Below, piece by piece: positions 1 to 7,367 of a stretch of 64,000 nucleotides of DNA (position 1 is the stretch's first letter; each line of letters begins with the position of its first letter). Below the pieces are notes generated by a model. The model worked only from the letters and a program-made list of their open reading frames with translations, did no database searches and was not told where the DNA came from. A program made the translations under genes and the position numbers. Source of the DNA: Conexibacter arvalis. GTDB taxonomy: Bacteria; Actinomycetota; Thermoleophilia; Solirubrobacterales; Solirubrobacteraceae. The DNA is taken from contig NZ_JACHNU010000001.1 of NCBI RefSeq assembly GCF_014199525.1, positions 434,001 through 498,000 of the forward strand, written 5' to 3'.

Positions 1-533
1 TCGTCGGTGCCGGTCTGGGCGGTGATGACGACGCAGCCGGAGATCTCGGTGCCGGCGTTGGTGATGAACTGCTTGGCGCCGTCGACGACCCACTCGCCGC
101 CGTCGAGCGTCGCGCGCGTCTGCACGTTGCCGGCGTCGGAGCCGGCCTCCGGCTCGGTCAGGCCGAAGGCGCCGAGCAGCTCGCCGGCGGTCAGCTTCGG
201 CAGCCACTCGGCTCTCTGCTCGGGCGAGCCGAACAGGTAGATCGGCTGGGTGCCGAGCGAGGTGTGGGCGCAGAGCGTGATCGCGACGGAGGAGTCGATC
301 CGGGCCAGCTCCTCGACGGCGATCGCGTACGCGAGCGTGTCGGCGCCGGCGCCGCCGACCTCCTCGGGGAAGGGGATGCCCATCAGGTTCAGCTCGCCGA
401 GCCGTCTGACCAGCTCGTACGGGAACGCCTTCGTGCGGTCCAGCTCCTCCGCCACGGGGGCGATCTCCTGCTCGGCGAAGTCGCGGACCGTGCTGCGCAG
501 CAGCCGGTGGTCGTCGGAGAGGTCGAAGTCCAT
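1..533 (-). CDS. Acyl-CoA dehydrogenase, C-terminus cut by window edge
   Basis: Flavin enzyme that would introduce the alpha-beta double bond into an acyl-CoA. Read leftward from the ATG at 533 the protein begins MDFDLSDDHRLLRSTVRDFA, the typical N-terminal helix of the family, and reaches the substrate/FAD-loop motif LTEPEAGSD near residue 140; the frame is open to base 1, so only about 177 residues are visible and the catalytic glutamate lies outside. It is divergent from the lipoprotein gene at 621. Substrate chain length or branching cannot be told from this part. Confidence 0.9.
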   Translation of the reverse strand, partial: MDFDLSDDHRLLRSTVRDFAEQEIAPVAEELDRTKAFPYELVRRLGELNLMGIPFPEEVGGAGADTLAYAIAVEELARIDSSVAITLCAHTSLGTQPIYLFGSPEQRAEWLPKLTAGELLGAFGLTEPEAGSDAGNVQTRATLDGGEWVVDGAKQFITNAGTEISGCVVITAQTGTD

Positions 534-607
534 GTCCGACACGATACCGAATGGCGGCTCGGTTTTCGAGCGGTCCCTCGGTGTCGCCGGTTTTCGTCGA
601 CTGTCTG

Positions 608-621
608 TTAGGGTGCCCTAA
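608..621. promoter_or_regulatory. Iron-box-like palindrome overlapping -10 and start codon
   Basis: TTAGGGTGCCCTAA has perfect 6-base arms around a 2-base centre. The arms share TTAGG/CCTAA with the 19-base DtxR/IdeR iron boxes of Actinobacteria but the spacing is shorter. It contains the likely -10 box TAGGGT (609-614) and ends on the A of the ATG at 621, so a bound repressor would block a leaderless transcript. Iron control is inferred from this and from the downstream siderophore-type binding protein; a DtxR-family gene is not in the window. Confidence 0.5.
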
Positions 622-1673
622 TGCTCCTGCGCAAGCCTTCCTTCCAGCGCCTCGCCGCGCTGTTCGCCGTGATCGCGGCCACCCTCCTCGCCGCCGGCTG
701 CGGCGGCGCCGACGACGGCGCGACCGCCACGACGTCGGCCGGCGACGGCGCGAACGCCGGCGGCTTCCCGGCGACCGTCCACCACAAGTTCGGCACGACG
801 ACCGTCCCGGCCGCGCCCGAGCGGATCGTCTCGGTGGGGCTCACCGAGCACGACACGCTGCTGGCGCTCGGCCATCGGCCGATCGCGATCACCGAGTGGT
901 ACGGCGACCAGCCGGACGGGATCTGGCCGTGGACCCGCGCCGAGCTGGGCGACGCGAGACCGACCGTCCTGCAGAACAGCGACGGCTTCGAGTTCGAGCG
1001 GATCGCGGAGCTGCGCCCCGACCTGATCGTCGGCACCAACTCGGGCATGAGAGCGAGCGACTACGAGAAGCTGTCGAAGCTGGCGCCGACGATCGCCGCC
1101 GCTCCCGGCAGCACGCCGTACTTCTCGCCGTGGGACGAGCAGGTCGAGCTGATCGCGCAGGCACTCGGGAAGCCGAAGGAGGGAAGACGGCTCGTCGCCG
1201 ACGTCGAGCGCCGCTTCGCCGACGCCGCCGCCGCGCATCCCGAGCTGAGGGGGAAGACCGTCAGCTTCAACCAGAACGCCTTCTCCGACGGTCTTCTCTA
1301 CTCCTACCCCGATGGCCTCAACACCGAGTTCCTGACGCTCCTGGGACTGAGCATCGAGCCGCGCGTGACGGCACTCGCCGACAGAGCGGGCGAGCAGGTC
1401 GGCATCTCCCCCGAGCGGCTCGACGTGATCGACAGCGACATCGTCCTCTTCGCCACCGAGAAGAGCGACGACATCGCCGCGCTGGAGCGCATCCCGACCT
1501 TCGGCAGGCTCCGCTCCGTCGCCGAGCACCGGGTCGTCTTCACCGACGGGACGCTGGCCGGCGCGATCTACTTCATGACCCCGCTCAGCCTCCGCCACGT
1601 CGTCGACCGCCTGCCGCAGGAGCTCGCCCGCGCCGCCGCCGGCAAGGCGCCGCGCGAGATGGTCGGCGGCTGA
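621..1673 (+). CDS. Iron-siderophore type ABC transporter substrate-binding lipoprotein
   Basis: Extracellular lipid-anchored binding protein, probably for a ferric siderophore. The signal peptide ends in LAAGC with lipidated C27, followed by a Ser/Thr/Gly linker. The mature part has the FecB/FepB-type pattern: TVPAAPERIVSVGLTEHD near residue 60, then LRPDLIVGTNSG near 135, fitting a two-lobed class III binding protein; 350 residues is the usual size. No permease or ATPase lies next to it, so it must work with a transporter encoded elsewhere. The start is set by the lipobox distance and by the -10 box 6 bases upstream. Confidence 0.85.
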   Translation: MLLRKPSFQRLAALFAVIAATLLAAGCGGADDGATATTSAGDGANAGGFPATVHHKFGTTTVPAAPERIVSVGLTEHDTLLALGHRPIAITEWYGDQPDGIWPWTRAELGDARPTVLQNSDGFEFERIAELRPDLIVGTNSGMRASDYEKLSKLAPTIAAAPGSTPYFSPWDEQVELIAQALGKPKEGRRLVADVERRFADAAAAHPELRGKTVSFNQNAFSDGLLYSYPDGLNTEFLTLLGLSIEPRVTALADRAGEQVGISPERLDVIDSDIVLFATEKSDDIAALERIPTFGRLRSVAEHRVVFTDGTLAGAIYFMTPLSLRHVVDRLPQELARAAAGKAPREMVGG

Positions 1674-1734
1674 GGCCGGCGTGCGGCGCACGCGCCGGGC
1701 GTCCGCGCGCCGGCCCGCCTAGACTGCGGCGGCG

Positions 1735-2469
1735 ATGGCCGCGCGCGATCACCAGCACGACGAGCCGGTCGGCGCCGCCGGCGCCTACGACGCGATGGCC
1801 GAGGCGTACGCGCTCGACGGCGAGGAGAACGCCTACAACGCGCTGTACGAGCGTCCCGCGACGCTCGCGCTGCTGCCGCCGGTGCAGGGCCGCGACGTGC
1901 TCGACGTCGGCTGCGGCGCGGGGCCGCTGTCGGCGCGGCTCGCCGAGGCCGGCGCGCGCGTCACCGGCTTCGACGCGAGCGAGCGGATGGTGGCGCTGGC
2001 GCGCGCCCGCGCGCTGCAGGAGGCGCGCTTCCTCGTCGCCGACCTCGCCGCGCCGCTGCCGTTCGACGACGACGCCTTCGACGTCGCGGTCGCGAGCCTG
2101 GTGCTCCACTACCTGCGCGACTGGGTCGCGCCGCTGCGGGAGCTGCGCCGCGTCGTGCGGCCGGGCGGCGCGCTCGTCTGCTCGACCCACCACCCCGCCG
2201 ACGACGTCGCGCTGTCGTCGAGCGGCGACTACTTCGCCACCGAGCTGCTGCACGACCGCTGGGAGAAGGGCGGCAGGGAGTACGACGTGCGCTTCTGGCG
2301 CCGGCCGCTGCATGCGATGTTCGCCTCCTTCGACGCCGCCGGCTGGCGCGTCGAGCGACTCGAGGAGCCGCAGCCGCTGCCGGCCTGCCGCGAGCGCGAC
2401 CCCGAGGCGTGGCGGAGACTGACGCGCGAGCCGGCCTTCCTCTTCTTCCGGCTCGTCCCCGTGCCCTGA
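1735..2469 (+). CDS. Class I SAM-dependent methyltransferase
   Basis: Small-molecule-type methyltransferase of 244 residues. The SAM-binding motif I VLDVGCGAG is at residues 55-63, an acidic residue closing strand 2 is in FDASERM, and LPFDDDAFDVAVASLVLHYL is the motif-IV region typical of the UbiE/Methyltransf_11 group. The acceptor is unknown. TAGACT at 1720-1725 lies 9 bases before the ATG and there is no Shine-Dalgarno, so it is probably leaderless. The 3' end faces the small gene at 2515 with no clear terminator. Confidence 0.85.
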   Translation: MAARDHQHDEPVGAAGAYDAMAEAYALDGEENAYNALYERPATLALLPPVQGRDVLDVGCGAGPLSARLAEAGARVTGFDASERMVALARARALQEARFLVADLAAPLPFDDDAFDVAVASLVLHYLRDWVAPLRELRRVVRPGGALVCSTHHPADDVALSSSGDYFATELLHDRWEKGGREYDVRFWRRPLHAMFASFDAAGWRVERLEEPQPLPACRERDPEAWRRLTREPAFLFFRLVPVP

Positions 2470-2514
2470 GGGCGGGGGGCAGGCAGGCGGCGCGGACGTG
2501 CACCCCGCCGACTC

Positions 2515-2721
2515 CTACCCGAGCGGCTCGCGCACGAAGACGATCTGGGCGGGGTTGACGGCGACGCGCTGACCGCCGCGCTCGAGCGTCACCTCGACGA
2601 GGCCGCCGGCCGTCGCGACCGGCGAGCGGAGGCGCTCCATCACCTCGTCGTAGGACTCGGTCACCATCAGCTTCACGCCGTCGCCGGCGTTGAGGGCGGT
2701 CGTCTGGATCACTGCCGGCAT
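2515..2721 (-). CDS. Small conserved-looking protein, 68 residues, unknown function
   Basis: I do not recognise a named family. The ATG at 2721 is chosen because GAGGAG lies 8 bases upstream; longer reading adds only Arg/Ala-rich sequence with shadow-like composition. The protein begins MPAVIQTTALNAGDGVKLMV, then a helix YDEVMERLR, then a two-strand pattern LVEVTLERGGQRVAVNPAQIVFVRE, reminiscent of small FlbD-like beta proteins but too weak to name. It is divergent from the TetR gene at 2843. Confidence 0.55.
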   Translation of the reverse strand: MPAVIQTTALNAGDGVKLMVTESYDEVMERLRSPVATAGGLVEVTLERGGQRVAVNPAQIVFVREPLG

Positions 2722-2842
2722 CGTGCGCTCCTCGTCGTGCGGCGGCGCGTCCAGCGCGGGCGCGGCGCTCGCGCCGCACCGCACCCGGGACCGAGCCGCC
2801 GTTCGGTTTTTCGTCGGCCGCACGCTATCGTGGCCGGCTCCG

Positions 2843-3454
2843 ATGGCCATCCCACCGACACGTCCGGCGCTGCGCCAACGCTACGACGCCAAGCGCGACG
2901 GCGTCGTGCAGGCGGCCGCCGCGCTGTTCGCCGAGCGCGGCTACCACGCGACGACGATGCAGGACCTGACCGAGGCAACCGGGCTGACCGCCGGCGGGCT
3001 CTACCACTACATCGGCTCCAAGGAGCAGCTGCTGCTCGCGATCTGCGACACGCTGATGGAGCCGCTGCTGGCCGAGGCGGAGGCGCTCGACCTCGACGCG
3101 CTCGCGCCCGAGGCGGCGCTGCGCGCTCTGGTCCGCGCCTGGGTCGAGCAGGTCGCCACCCACCGCGACCACATGGTCGTCTTCCTGCAGGAGCGCCACG
3201 TGATCGAACGCGACCCGCAGTGGAGACACGTCGCCGCCAGCCGCAAGCGGTTCGAGCGCCTGCTCGACCGCACGCTCGCGCGCGTCGAGCAGGAGGACGG
3301 CGCCTCCGGCGCCAGACGGTTCGCCGACCGCCGCCTGACGACCTTCGCGCTGCTCGGCATGGTCAACCACCTGCCGCAGTGGTACCGCCCGCGCGGCCGC
3401 CTGTCGGTCGAGCAGATCGCCGACGGCTTCTGCGACATGGTGCTCGGCGGCTGA
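2843..3454 (+). CDS. TetR family transcriptional regulator
   Basis: Dimeric DNA-binding repressor of 203 residues. The N-terminal HTH (about residues 15-60) has the classic AAALFAERGYHATTMQDLTEATGLTAGGLYHYIGSKEQLLLAI layout, read here in parts; the C-terminal half is a helical ligand/dimer domain similar to KstR2/FadR-like TetR_C domains. ATG 2843 is preceded by TATCGT at 2826-2831, 11 bases upstream. The XRE gene at 3513 follows after 58 bases but has its own palindrome and promoter. Target genes are not evident. Confidence 0.88.
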   Translation: MAIPPTRPALRQRYDAKRDGVVQAAAALFAERGYHATTMQDLTEATGLTAGGLYHYIGSKEQLLLAICDTLMEPLLAEAEALDLDALAPEAALRALVRAWVEQVATHRDHMVVFLQERHVIERDPQWRHVAASRKRFERLLDRTLARVEQEDGASGARRFADRRLTTFALLGMVNHLPQWYRPRGRLSVEQIADGFCDMVLGG

Positions 3455-3460
3455 CGCCCG

Positions 3461-3477
3461 CCTACCTGCAAGGTAGG
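3461..3477. promoter_or_regulatory. Perfect 17-base palindrome upstream of XRE regulator
   Basis: CCTACCTGCAAGGTAGG has 7-base arms with a 3-base centre. It ends 22 bases before the TACCGT -10 box (3500-3505), covering the expected -35 region of the gene at 3513, so it is a likely autoregulatory operator of that regulator. Confidence 0.6.
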
Positions 3478-3512
3478 TGCCGCGTGCCGGTCGCGGCGCT
3501 ACCGTCATCGCC

Positions 3513-4346
3513 ATGGCGACGATCGAGACGACGACCGCAGGGCAGCGGACGGCCGGGGCCGGGCCGCTGCTGCGCGACTGGCGCCGCCGGCGCCGACTGA
3601 GCCAGCTCGACCTGGCGTTGGAGAGCGGCGTCTCGGCGCGGCACCTCAGCTTCATCGAGACCGGGCGCTCGAAGCCGAGCGCCGAGATGGTGCTGCGGCT
3701 CGCCGAGCAGCTCGACGTGCCGCTGCGCGAGCGCAACCGGCTGCTGCTGGCGGCCGGGTACGCGCCGGCGTTCGAGGAGCGTGGGCTCGACGCACCGGAG
3801 ATGGCGCCGGTCCACGACGCGATCCAGCGCGTGCTCGACGGGCACGAGCCCTACCCGGCGATCGTCGTCGACCGCGGCTGGAACCTCGTCGCCGGCAACC
3901 ACGCGATCTCGCTGCTGACCGAGGGCGTCGACCCGGCGCTGCTGCGCCCGCCGGCCAACGCGATGCGACTCGCGCTCCACCCCGGCGGCCTCGCCCCGCG
4001 GATCGTCAACTTCGGCGAATGGCGCGCCCATCTGATCGACCGGCTCGCGCGCCAGATCGCCGTCACCGCCGACCCGGAGCTGGTCGCGCTGATGGAGGAG
4101 TGCTCCGCCTACCCGCTGCCCGACGGGGCTGAGGAGCCGTCCCCGCCCTCCCCGGGCCACGAGCTGGCGGGCCAGATCGCCGTGCCGCTGCGGCTCCGGA
4201 TCGGCGACGAGGAGCTGGTCTTCATCAGCATCGTCGCGACCTTCGGGACGCCGGTCGACATCACCGTCGCCGAGCTGTCGATCGAGTCGTTCTTCCCCGG
4301 CGACGCGGCGACCGCCGACGCGGTGCGCGCGTTCGCCGGCGGGTGA
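3513..4346 (+). CDS. XRE-type regulator with MmyB-like ligand-binding domain
   Basis: A 277-residue transcription factor. Residues about 25-80 form a Cro/C1 helix-turn-helix (LSQLDLALESGVSARHLSFI, then ETGRSKPS), followed by the MmyB-like domain: AGYAPAFEERGLDAPEM, a PAIVVDRGWNLVAGN strand pair, and a C-terminal PAS-like fold ending in VAELSIESFFPGD. Members of this group bind small ligands, fatty acids being one reported class, and often control a neighbouring dehydrogenase, but none is adjacent here. The ATG at 3513 is chosen over an in-frame start at 3477 because the latter lies inside the palindrome and upstream of the -10 box. Confidence 0.85.
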   Translation: MATIETTTAGQRTAGAGPLLRDWRRRRRLSQLDLALESGVSARHLSFIETGRSKPSAEMVLRLAEQLDVPLRERNRLLLAAGYAPAFEERGLDAPEMAPVHDAIQRVLDGHEPYPAIVVDRGWNLVAGNHAISLLTEGVDPALLRPPANAMRLALHPGGLAPRIVNFGEWRAHLIDRLARQIAVTADPELVALMEECSAYPLPDGAEEPSPPSPGHELAGQIAVPLRLRIGDEELVFISIVATFGTPVDITVAELSIESFFPGDAATADAVRAFAGG

Positions 4347-4475
4347 AGGGCCAGCACCGTCTGCGCAAGCCGACGCTCGCTCCGCGGAGCTCTGCAGACG
4401 AAACCGCCCCGGCCGCGTGATTTCCGGAGAAACCATAGGCGGTACCGGGGCGTGGACGCCTAGCGTATCGGGGGC

Positions 4476-5102
4476 ATGGACGAACGCCAAGTCTCCGCCT
4501 GGGTCTCGGACGATCGGTTCGCCTCGTTCCTGGCTGTCGCAGATGGTGATTTCGCCCGTGCCCTCTCGACATACCGCTGGCACGTCGATCTGTGCATGGC
4601 CGTGTTCGGCCTCGTGCACGAGTTCGAGGTGCTGATCCGCAATGCGATCGACCGCGAGCTCGGCGACGGGCAACCGCAGTCGCCGATCGGGATGACGTGG
4701 CTGATGGACTTCGAGACGCTGCACCCGTGGGCTGTGAAGCAGGTGGCGGCGGCGGTCGAGCGGCTGCCACGAGACGTGCCACTCACGCGAGGGCGCGTGG
4801 TCGCTGGCCTGTCGTTCGGCTTCTGGGCGTCATTGTTCGGCCGCCGTTACGAGCAGTTGTGGCGCACGCGTCTGCACCATGCGTTTCCGCATGCGAGCGA
4901 AGGCCGCGACGGAGTCGGCCGACGAATGCGCGCGCTGCAGGCGGTCCGCAACCGCGTGGCGCACCACGACTCGCTGCTCGAGGTGGACGTCACCGCGGCA
5001 GCACGCATGATGAGCACGCTGGCGGGTTGGATCGACCCCGCCGCCGCCGTCTGGCTGCGGCGGGTGGCGCGCGTGGAGGAGTTGGTGGCGCGGCGGCCGT
5101 GA
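4476..5102 (+). CDS. Abi-like HEPN-family protein (candidate phage abortive infection)
   Basis: A 208-residue protein resembling the Abi_2/AbiD-AbiF family. The N-terminal half has FEVLIRNAIDRELG (residues 50-63), typical for these proteins; the C-terminal half has R158-N-R-V-A-H163, the R-x4-6-H motif of HEPN ribonucleases. It stands alone with its own TAGCGT box 9 bases before the ATG. Codon use is visibly less GC-biased than in both neighbours (for example TTGTGG, CATGCG, TTCCGCATGCG stretches), which suggests transfer. The function is inferred from the family; related domains also occur in toxins outside phage defence. Confidence 0.75.
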   Translation: MDERQVSAWVSDDRFASFLAVADGDFARALSTYRWHVDLCMAVFGLVHEFEVLIRNAIDRELGDGQPQSPIGMTWLMDFETLHPWAVKQVAAAVERLPRDVPLTRGRVVAGLSFGFWASLFGRRYEQLWRTRLHHAFPHASEGRDGVGRRMRALQAVRNRVAHHDSLLEVDVTAAARMMSTLAGWIDPAAAVWLRRVARVEELVARRP

Positions 5103-5119
5103 GTCGCGCGGCGACCGCG

Positions 5120-5135
5120 TTCACCGTCCCTTCAT
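5120..5135 (+). promoter_or_regulatory. Direct-repeat response-regulator box upstream of 5160
   Basis: TTCAC (5120-5124) and TTCAT (5131-5135) are 11 bases apart, one helical turn, as OmpR/PhoB regulators prefer. The box covers the expected -35 region for the TACGAT -10 box at 5146-5151. A near copy is at 7298-7313. Confidence 0.5.
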
Positions 5136-5159
5136 CTTGCGCGCCTACGATCGCGCGCC

Positions 5160-5840
5160 ATGAAGGTGATGGTCGTCGACGACGAGCCGGCGATGCGCGA
5201 CGCGCTGGAGCTGGCGCTGCGGCTCGACGGCTTCGAGGTGGAGCTGGCGCCCGACGGCCGCGAGGCGATCCGCCGGCTGCCGCTGATCCGCCCCGACGTC
5301 GTCCTGCTCGACGTGCTGATGCCCGAGCTCGACGGGGTCGAGGTCTGCCGCCGCATGCGCACCGCCGGCGACCGCACGCCGGTGCTGATGCTGACCGCGC
5401 GCGACGAGGTCGACGACCGCGTCGCCGGGCTGGAGGCCGGCGCCGACGACTACCTCGCCAAGCCGTTCGCGCTGCCCGAGCTGCTCGCCCGACTGCGCGC
5501 GCTGCTGCGCCGCACCGGCTGGGCGGCCGACGACGAGCTGCTGCGCTTCGACGAGCTCGAGCTCGACCCCGCCGCGCACGAGGTCCGCCGCGGCGGACGC
5601 GAGCTGGAGCTGACGCGCACCGAGTTCGCGCTGCTGGAGCTGTTCATGCGCAATCCCCGCCAGGTGCTGACGCGGGCGCTGATCGTCGAGCGCGTCTGGG
5701 GCTACGACTTCGGCCCGACCTCCAACTCGATCGACGTCTACGTCGGCTACCTGCGCCGCAAGACGGAGGCCGGCGGGAGGCCGCGGCTGCTGCACACGAT
5801 CCGCGGCGTCGGCTACGTGCTGCGCCAGGCGCGCCCATGA
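5160..5840 (+). CDS. OmpR-family response regulator
   Basis: 226 residues: receiver domain with acidic pocket D7-D8, phosphoacceptor D51 in VVLLDVLMPELDG, conserved T in LMLTARDE and K in LAKPF; then a winged-helix DNA-binding domain with ELTRTEFALLELFMRNPRQV and a final IRGVGYVLR. The gene overlaps the kinase gene by four bases (ATGA at 5837), so the two form one transcript. TACGAT 8 bases before the ATG fits a leaderless start. The direct-repeat box at 5120 suggests autoregulation. Closest in style to MprA/TcrA-type regulators. Confidence 0.93.
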   Translation: MKVMVVDDEPAMRDALELALRLDGFEVELAPDGREAIRRLPLIRPDVVLLDVLMPELDGVEVCRRMRTAGDRTPVLMLTARDEVDDRVAGLEAGADDYLAKPFALPELLARLRALLRRTGWAADDELLRFDELELDPAAHEVRRGGRELELTRTEFALLELFMRNPRQVLTRALIVERVWGYDFGPTSNSIDVYVGYLRRKTEAGGRPRLLHTIRGVGYVLRQARP

Positions 5841-7291
5841 GCTTCCGCCGACGCGTCGTCGTGCTGGTCGCGGCCGCCGTCGCCACGGCGATCGTCGGCG
5901 CCTCGGCGCTCGTCTACGTCGTGATGCGCAGCGAGCTGTACGGGCAGCTCGACGACCGCCTGCGGACGCAGGCGCCGAGAGCGCTGTTCGTGTCGGCCCG
6001 AGCGGCACTGCCCCCGTTCGGGAAGACGGCCGCCTGGCGCGCCGATCCGCGGCTGAGCGTGCTCGGCGCCGGCGCCCTGCCGACGCTCGGGGCGATCGGC
6101 GGCGAACGCGCGACCGCACGCGACGGCACGCTGCCCGCGAGGAGGCTGAAGATCGTCGTCCCGGGCGAGCTCGGCGCCTCCGACGTCGTCGCCCAGCTGG
6201 TGACGCGGTCGGGCGACGTGCTCGGCCCGTCGGAGGCGGCGGCGAGACTGCCGATCGACGAGCGCACCGCCGCGGTCGCCGCCGGCAGAGCCGACGCCTT
6301 CTTCTCCGACGCGACCGTCGACGGCGTCGAGGTGCGGATGCTCACGACGCGGGCGCCGAACGGCGGGGCCCTGGCGGTCGCCGCCTCGCGCTCCGAGGTC
6401 GACGACGCGCTGCGGCGGCTGCTGGCGATCCTCGCCGGCGTCAGCGGCGCGGGCATCGCGGCCGCGGCCGGGCTCGGGGTGCTCGTCTCGCGCCGCGCGC
6501 TGCGGCCGGTCGTCCATCTGACGGCGGCGACCGAGCACGTCGCCGCGACGCAGGACCTGAGCCGCCGGATCGAGGTCGCCGGCGACGACGAGCTGGCGCG
6601 GATGGCGCGCAGCTTCAACACGATGCTGGCGGCGCTCGACGGCGCCCGCGCCGCGCAGCGCCAGCTGGTCGCCGACGCCTCGCACGAGCTGCGCACGCCG
6701 CTGACCGCGGTGCGGACCTCGATCGAGGCGCTCGCCGGCGCGCCCGACCTGCCCTCGGCCGAGCGCGCCCGCGTGCTGGAGGCGACGCGCGTCCAGCTGG
6801 AGGACCTCAGCCTGCTGATCGGCGACCTGATCGACCTCGCGCGCCCGGCGGCGCCGGTCGCGGAGGTCGAGGAGGTGCGGCTCGACCTGCTCGTCGCCGA
6901 GGCGATCGAGCGGGCGCGGCGCCACGCGCCGGCGGCGAGCTTCCGGCTCGACGCGCGCGCGAGCGTCGTGCGCGCCGTCCCCGGCCGGCTCCACCGCGCC
7001 GTCGGGAACCTGCTCGACAACGCCGTCAAGCACGGCGGCGCCGACGGCGTCGTCGACGTGCGCGTCCGCGACGGCGCCGTCAGCGTCCGCGACCACGGCG
7101 CCGGGATCGCGCCGGAGGACCTCCCGCACGTCTTCGACCGCTTCTGGCGCGCCCCGAAGGCACGCGGCCTGCCCGGCGCCGGGCTCGGGCTGGCGATCGT
7201 GCGGCAGGTGGCGGAGGCCCACGGCGGCACCGTCCGCGCCGAGGCGGCGGCCGGCGGCGGCGCGCGGCTGGTCCTCTCACTGCCCTCCTAG
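5837..7291 (+). CDS. Sensor histidine kinase
   Basis: 484 residues. A membrane segment at about 7-30, an extracytoplasmic sensor region of about 165 residues with no recognised fold, a second membrane segment at about 195-217, HAMP, HisKA with the phosphorylated H283 in ASHELRTPLTAV, and an ATPase domain with N-box NLLDNAVKHG and the G boxes GAGIAPEDLP and GAGLGLAIV. Partner of the regulator at 5160. The MacAB-like operon starts 76 bases downstream behind a matching regulatory box, so that operon is a likely target. Confidence 0.93.
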   Translation: MSFRRRVVVLVAAAVATAIVGASALVYVVMRSELYGQLDDRLRTQAPRALFVSARAALPPFGKTAAWRADPRLSVLGAGALPTLGAIGGERATARDGTLPARRLKIVVPGELGASDVVAQLVTRSGDVLGPSEAAARLPIDERTAAVAAGRADAFFSDATVDGVEVRMLTTRAPNGGALAVAASRSEVDDALRRLLAILAGVSGAGIAAAAGLGVLVSRRALRPVVHLTAATEHVAATQDLSRRIEVAGDDELARMARSFNTMLAALDGARAAQRQLVADASHELRTPLTAVRTSIEALAGAPDLPSAERARVLEATRVQLEDLSLLIGDLIDLARPAAPVAEVEEVRLDLLVAEAIERARRHAPAASFRLDARASVVRAVPGRLHRAVGNLLDNAVKHGGADGVVDVRVRDGAVSVRDHGAGIAPEDLPHVFDRFWRAPKARGLPGAGLGLAIVRQVAEAHGGTVRAEAAAGGGARLVLSLPS

Positions 7292-7297
7292 ACGGCT

Positions 7298-7313
7298 CTC
7301 ACCGCTCCTTCAC
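7298..7313 (+). promoter_or_regulatory. Second copy of the response-regulator box
   Basis: CTCAC (7298-7302) and TTCAC (7309-7313), again 11 bases apart; TCACCGCTCCTTCAC matches TCACCGTCCCTTCAT at 5121-5135 in 12 of 15 positions. It stands upstream of the export operon at 7368-11558. A separate 13-base direct repeat GACCAGACCGTTC occurs at 7333-7345 and 7370-7382, the second copy lying over the start of the next gene. Confidence 0.5.
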
Positions 7314-7367
7314 GGACGGCTGGCTCGATGGAGACCAGACCGTTCTCGAGCAGGAGGAGCAACCATC

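Noticed and set aside
551-2422. Plus-strand frame of 623 codons over the lipoprotein and methyltransferase genes
   Set aside because: Poly-Arg composition and no recognisable domain; the genes at 621 and 1735 explain the stretch.
2515-2721. Assignment of the small protein to FlbD
   Set aside because: The resemblance is limited to a short beta pattern and there are no flagellar genes nearby.
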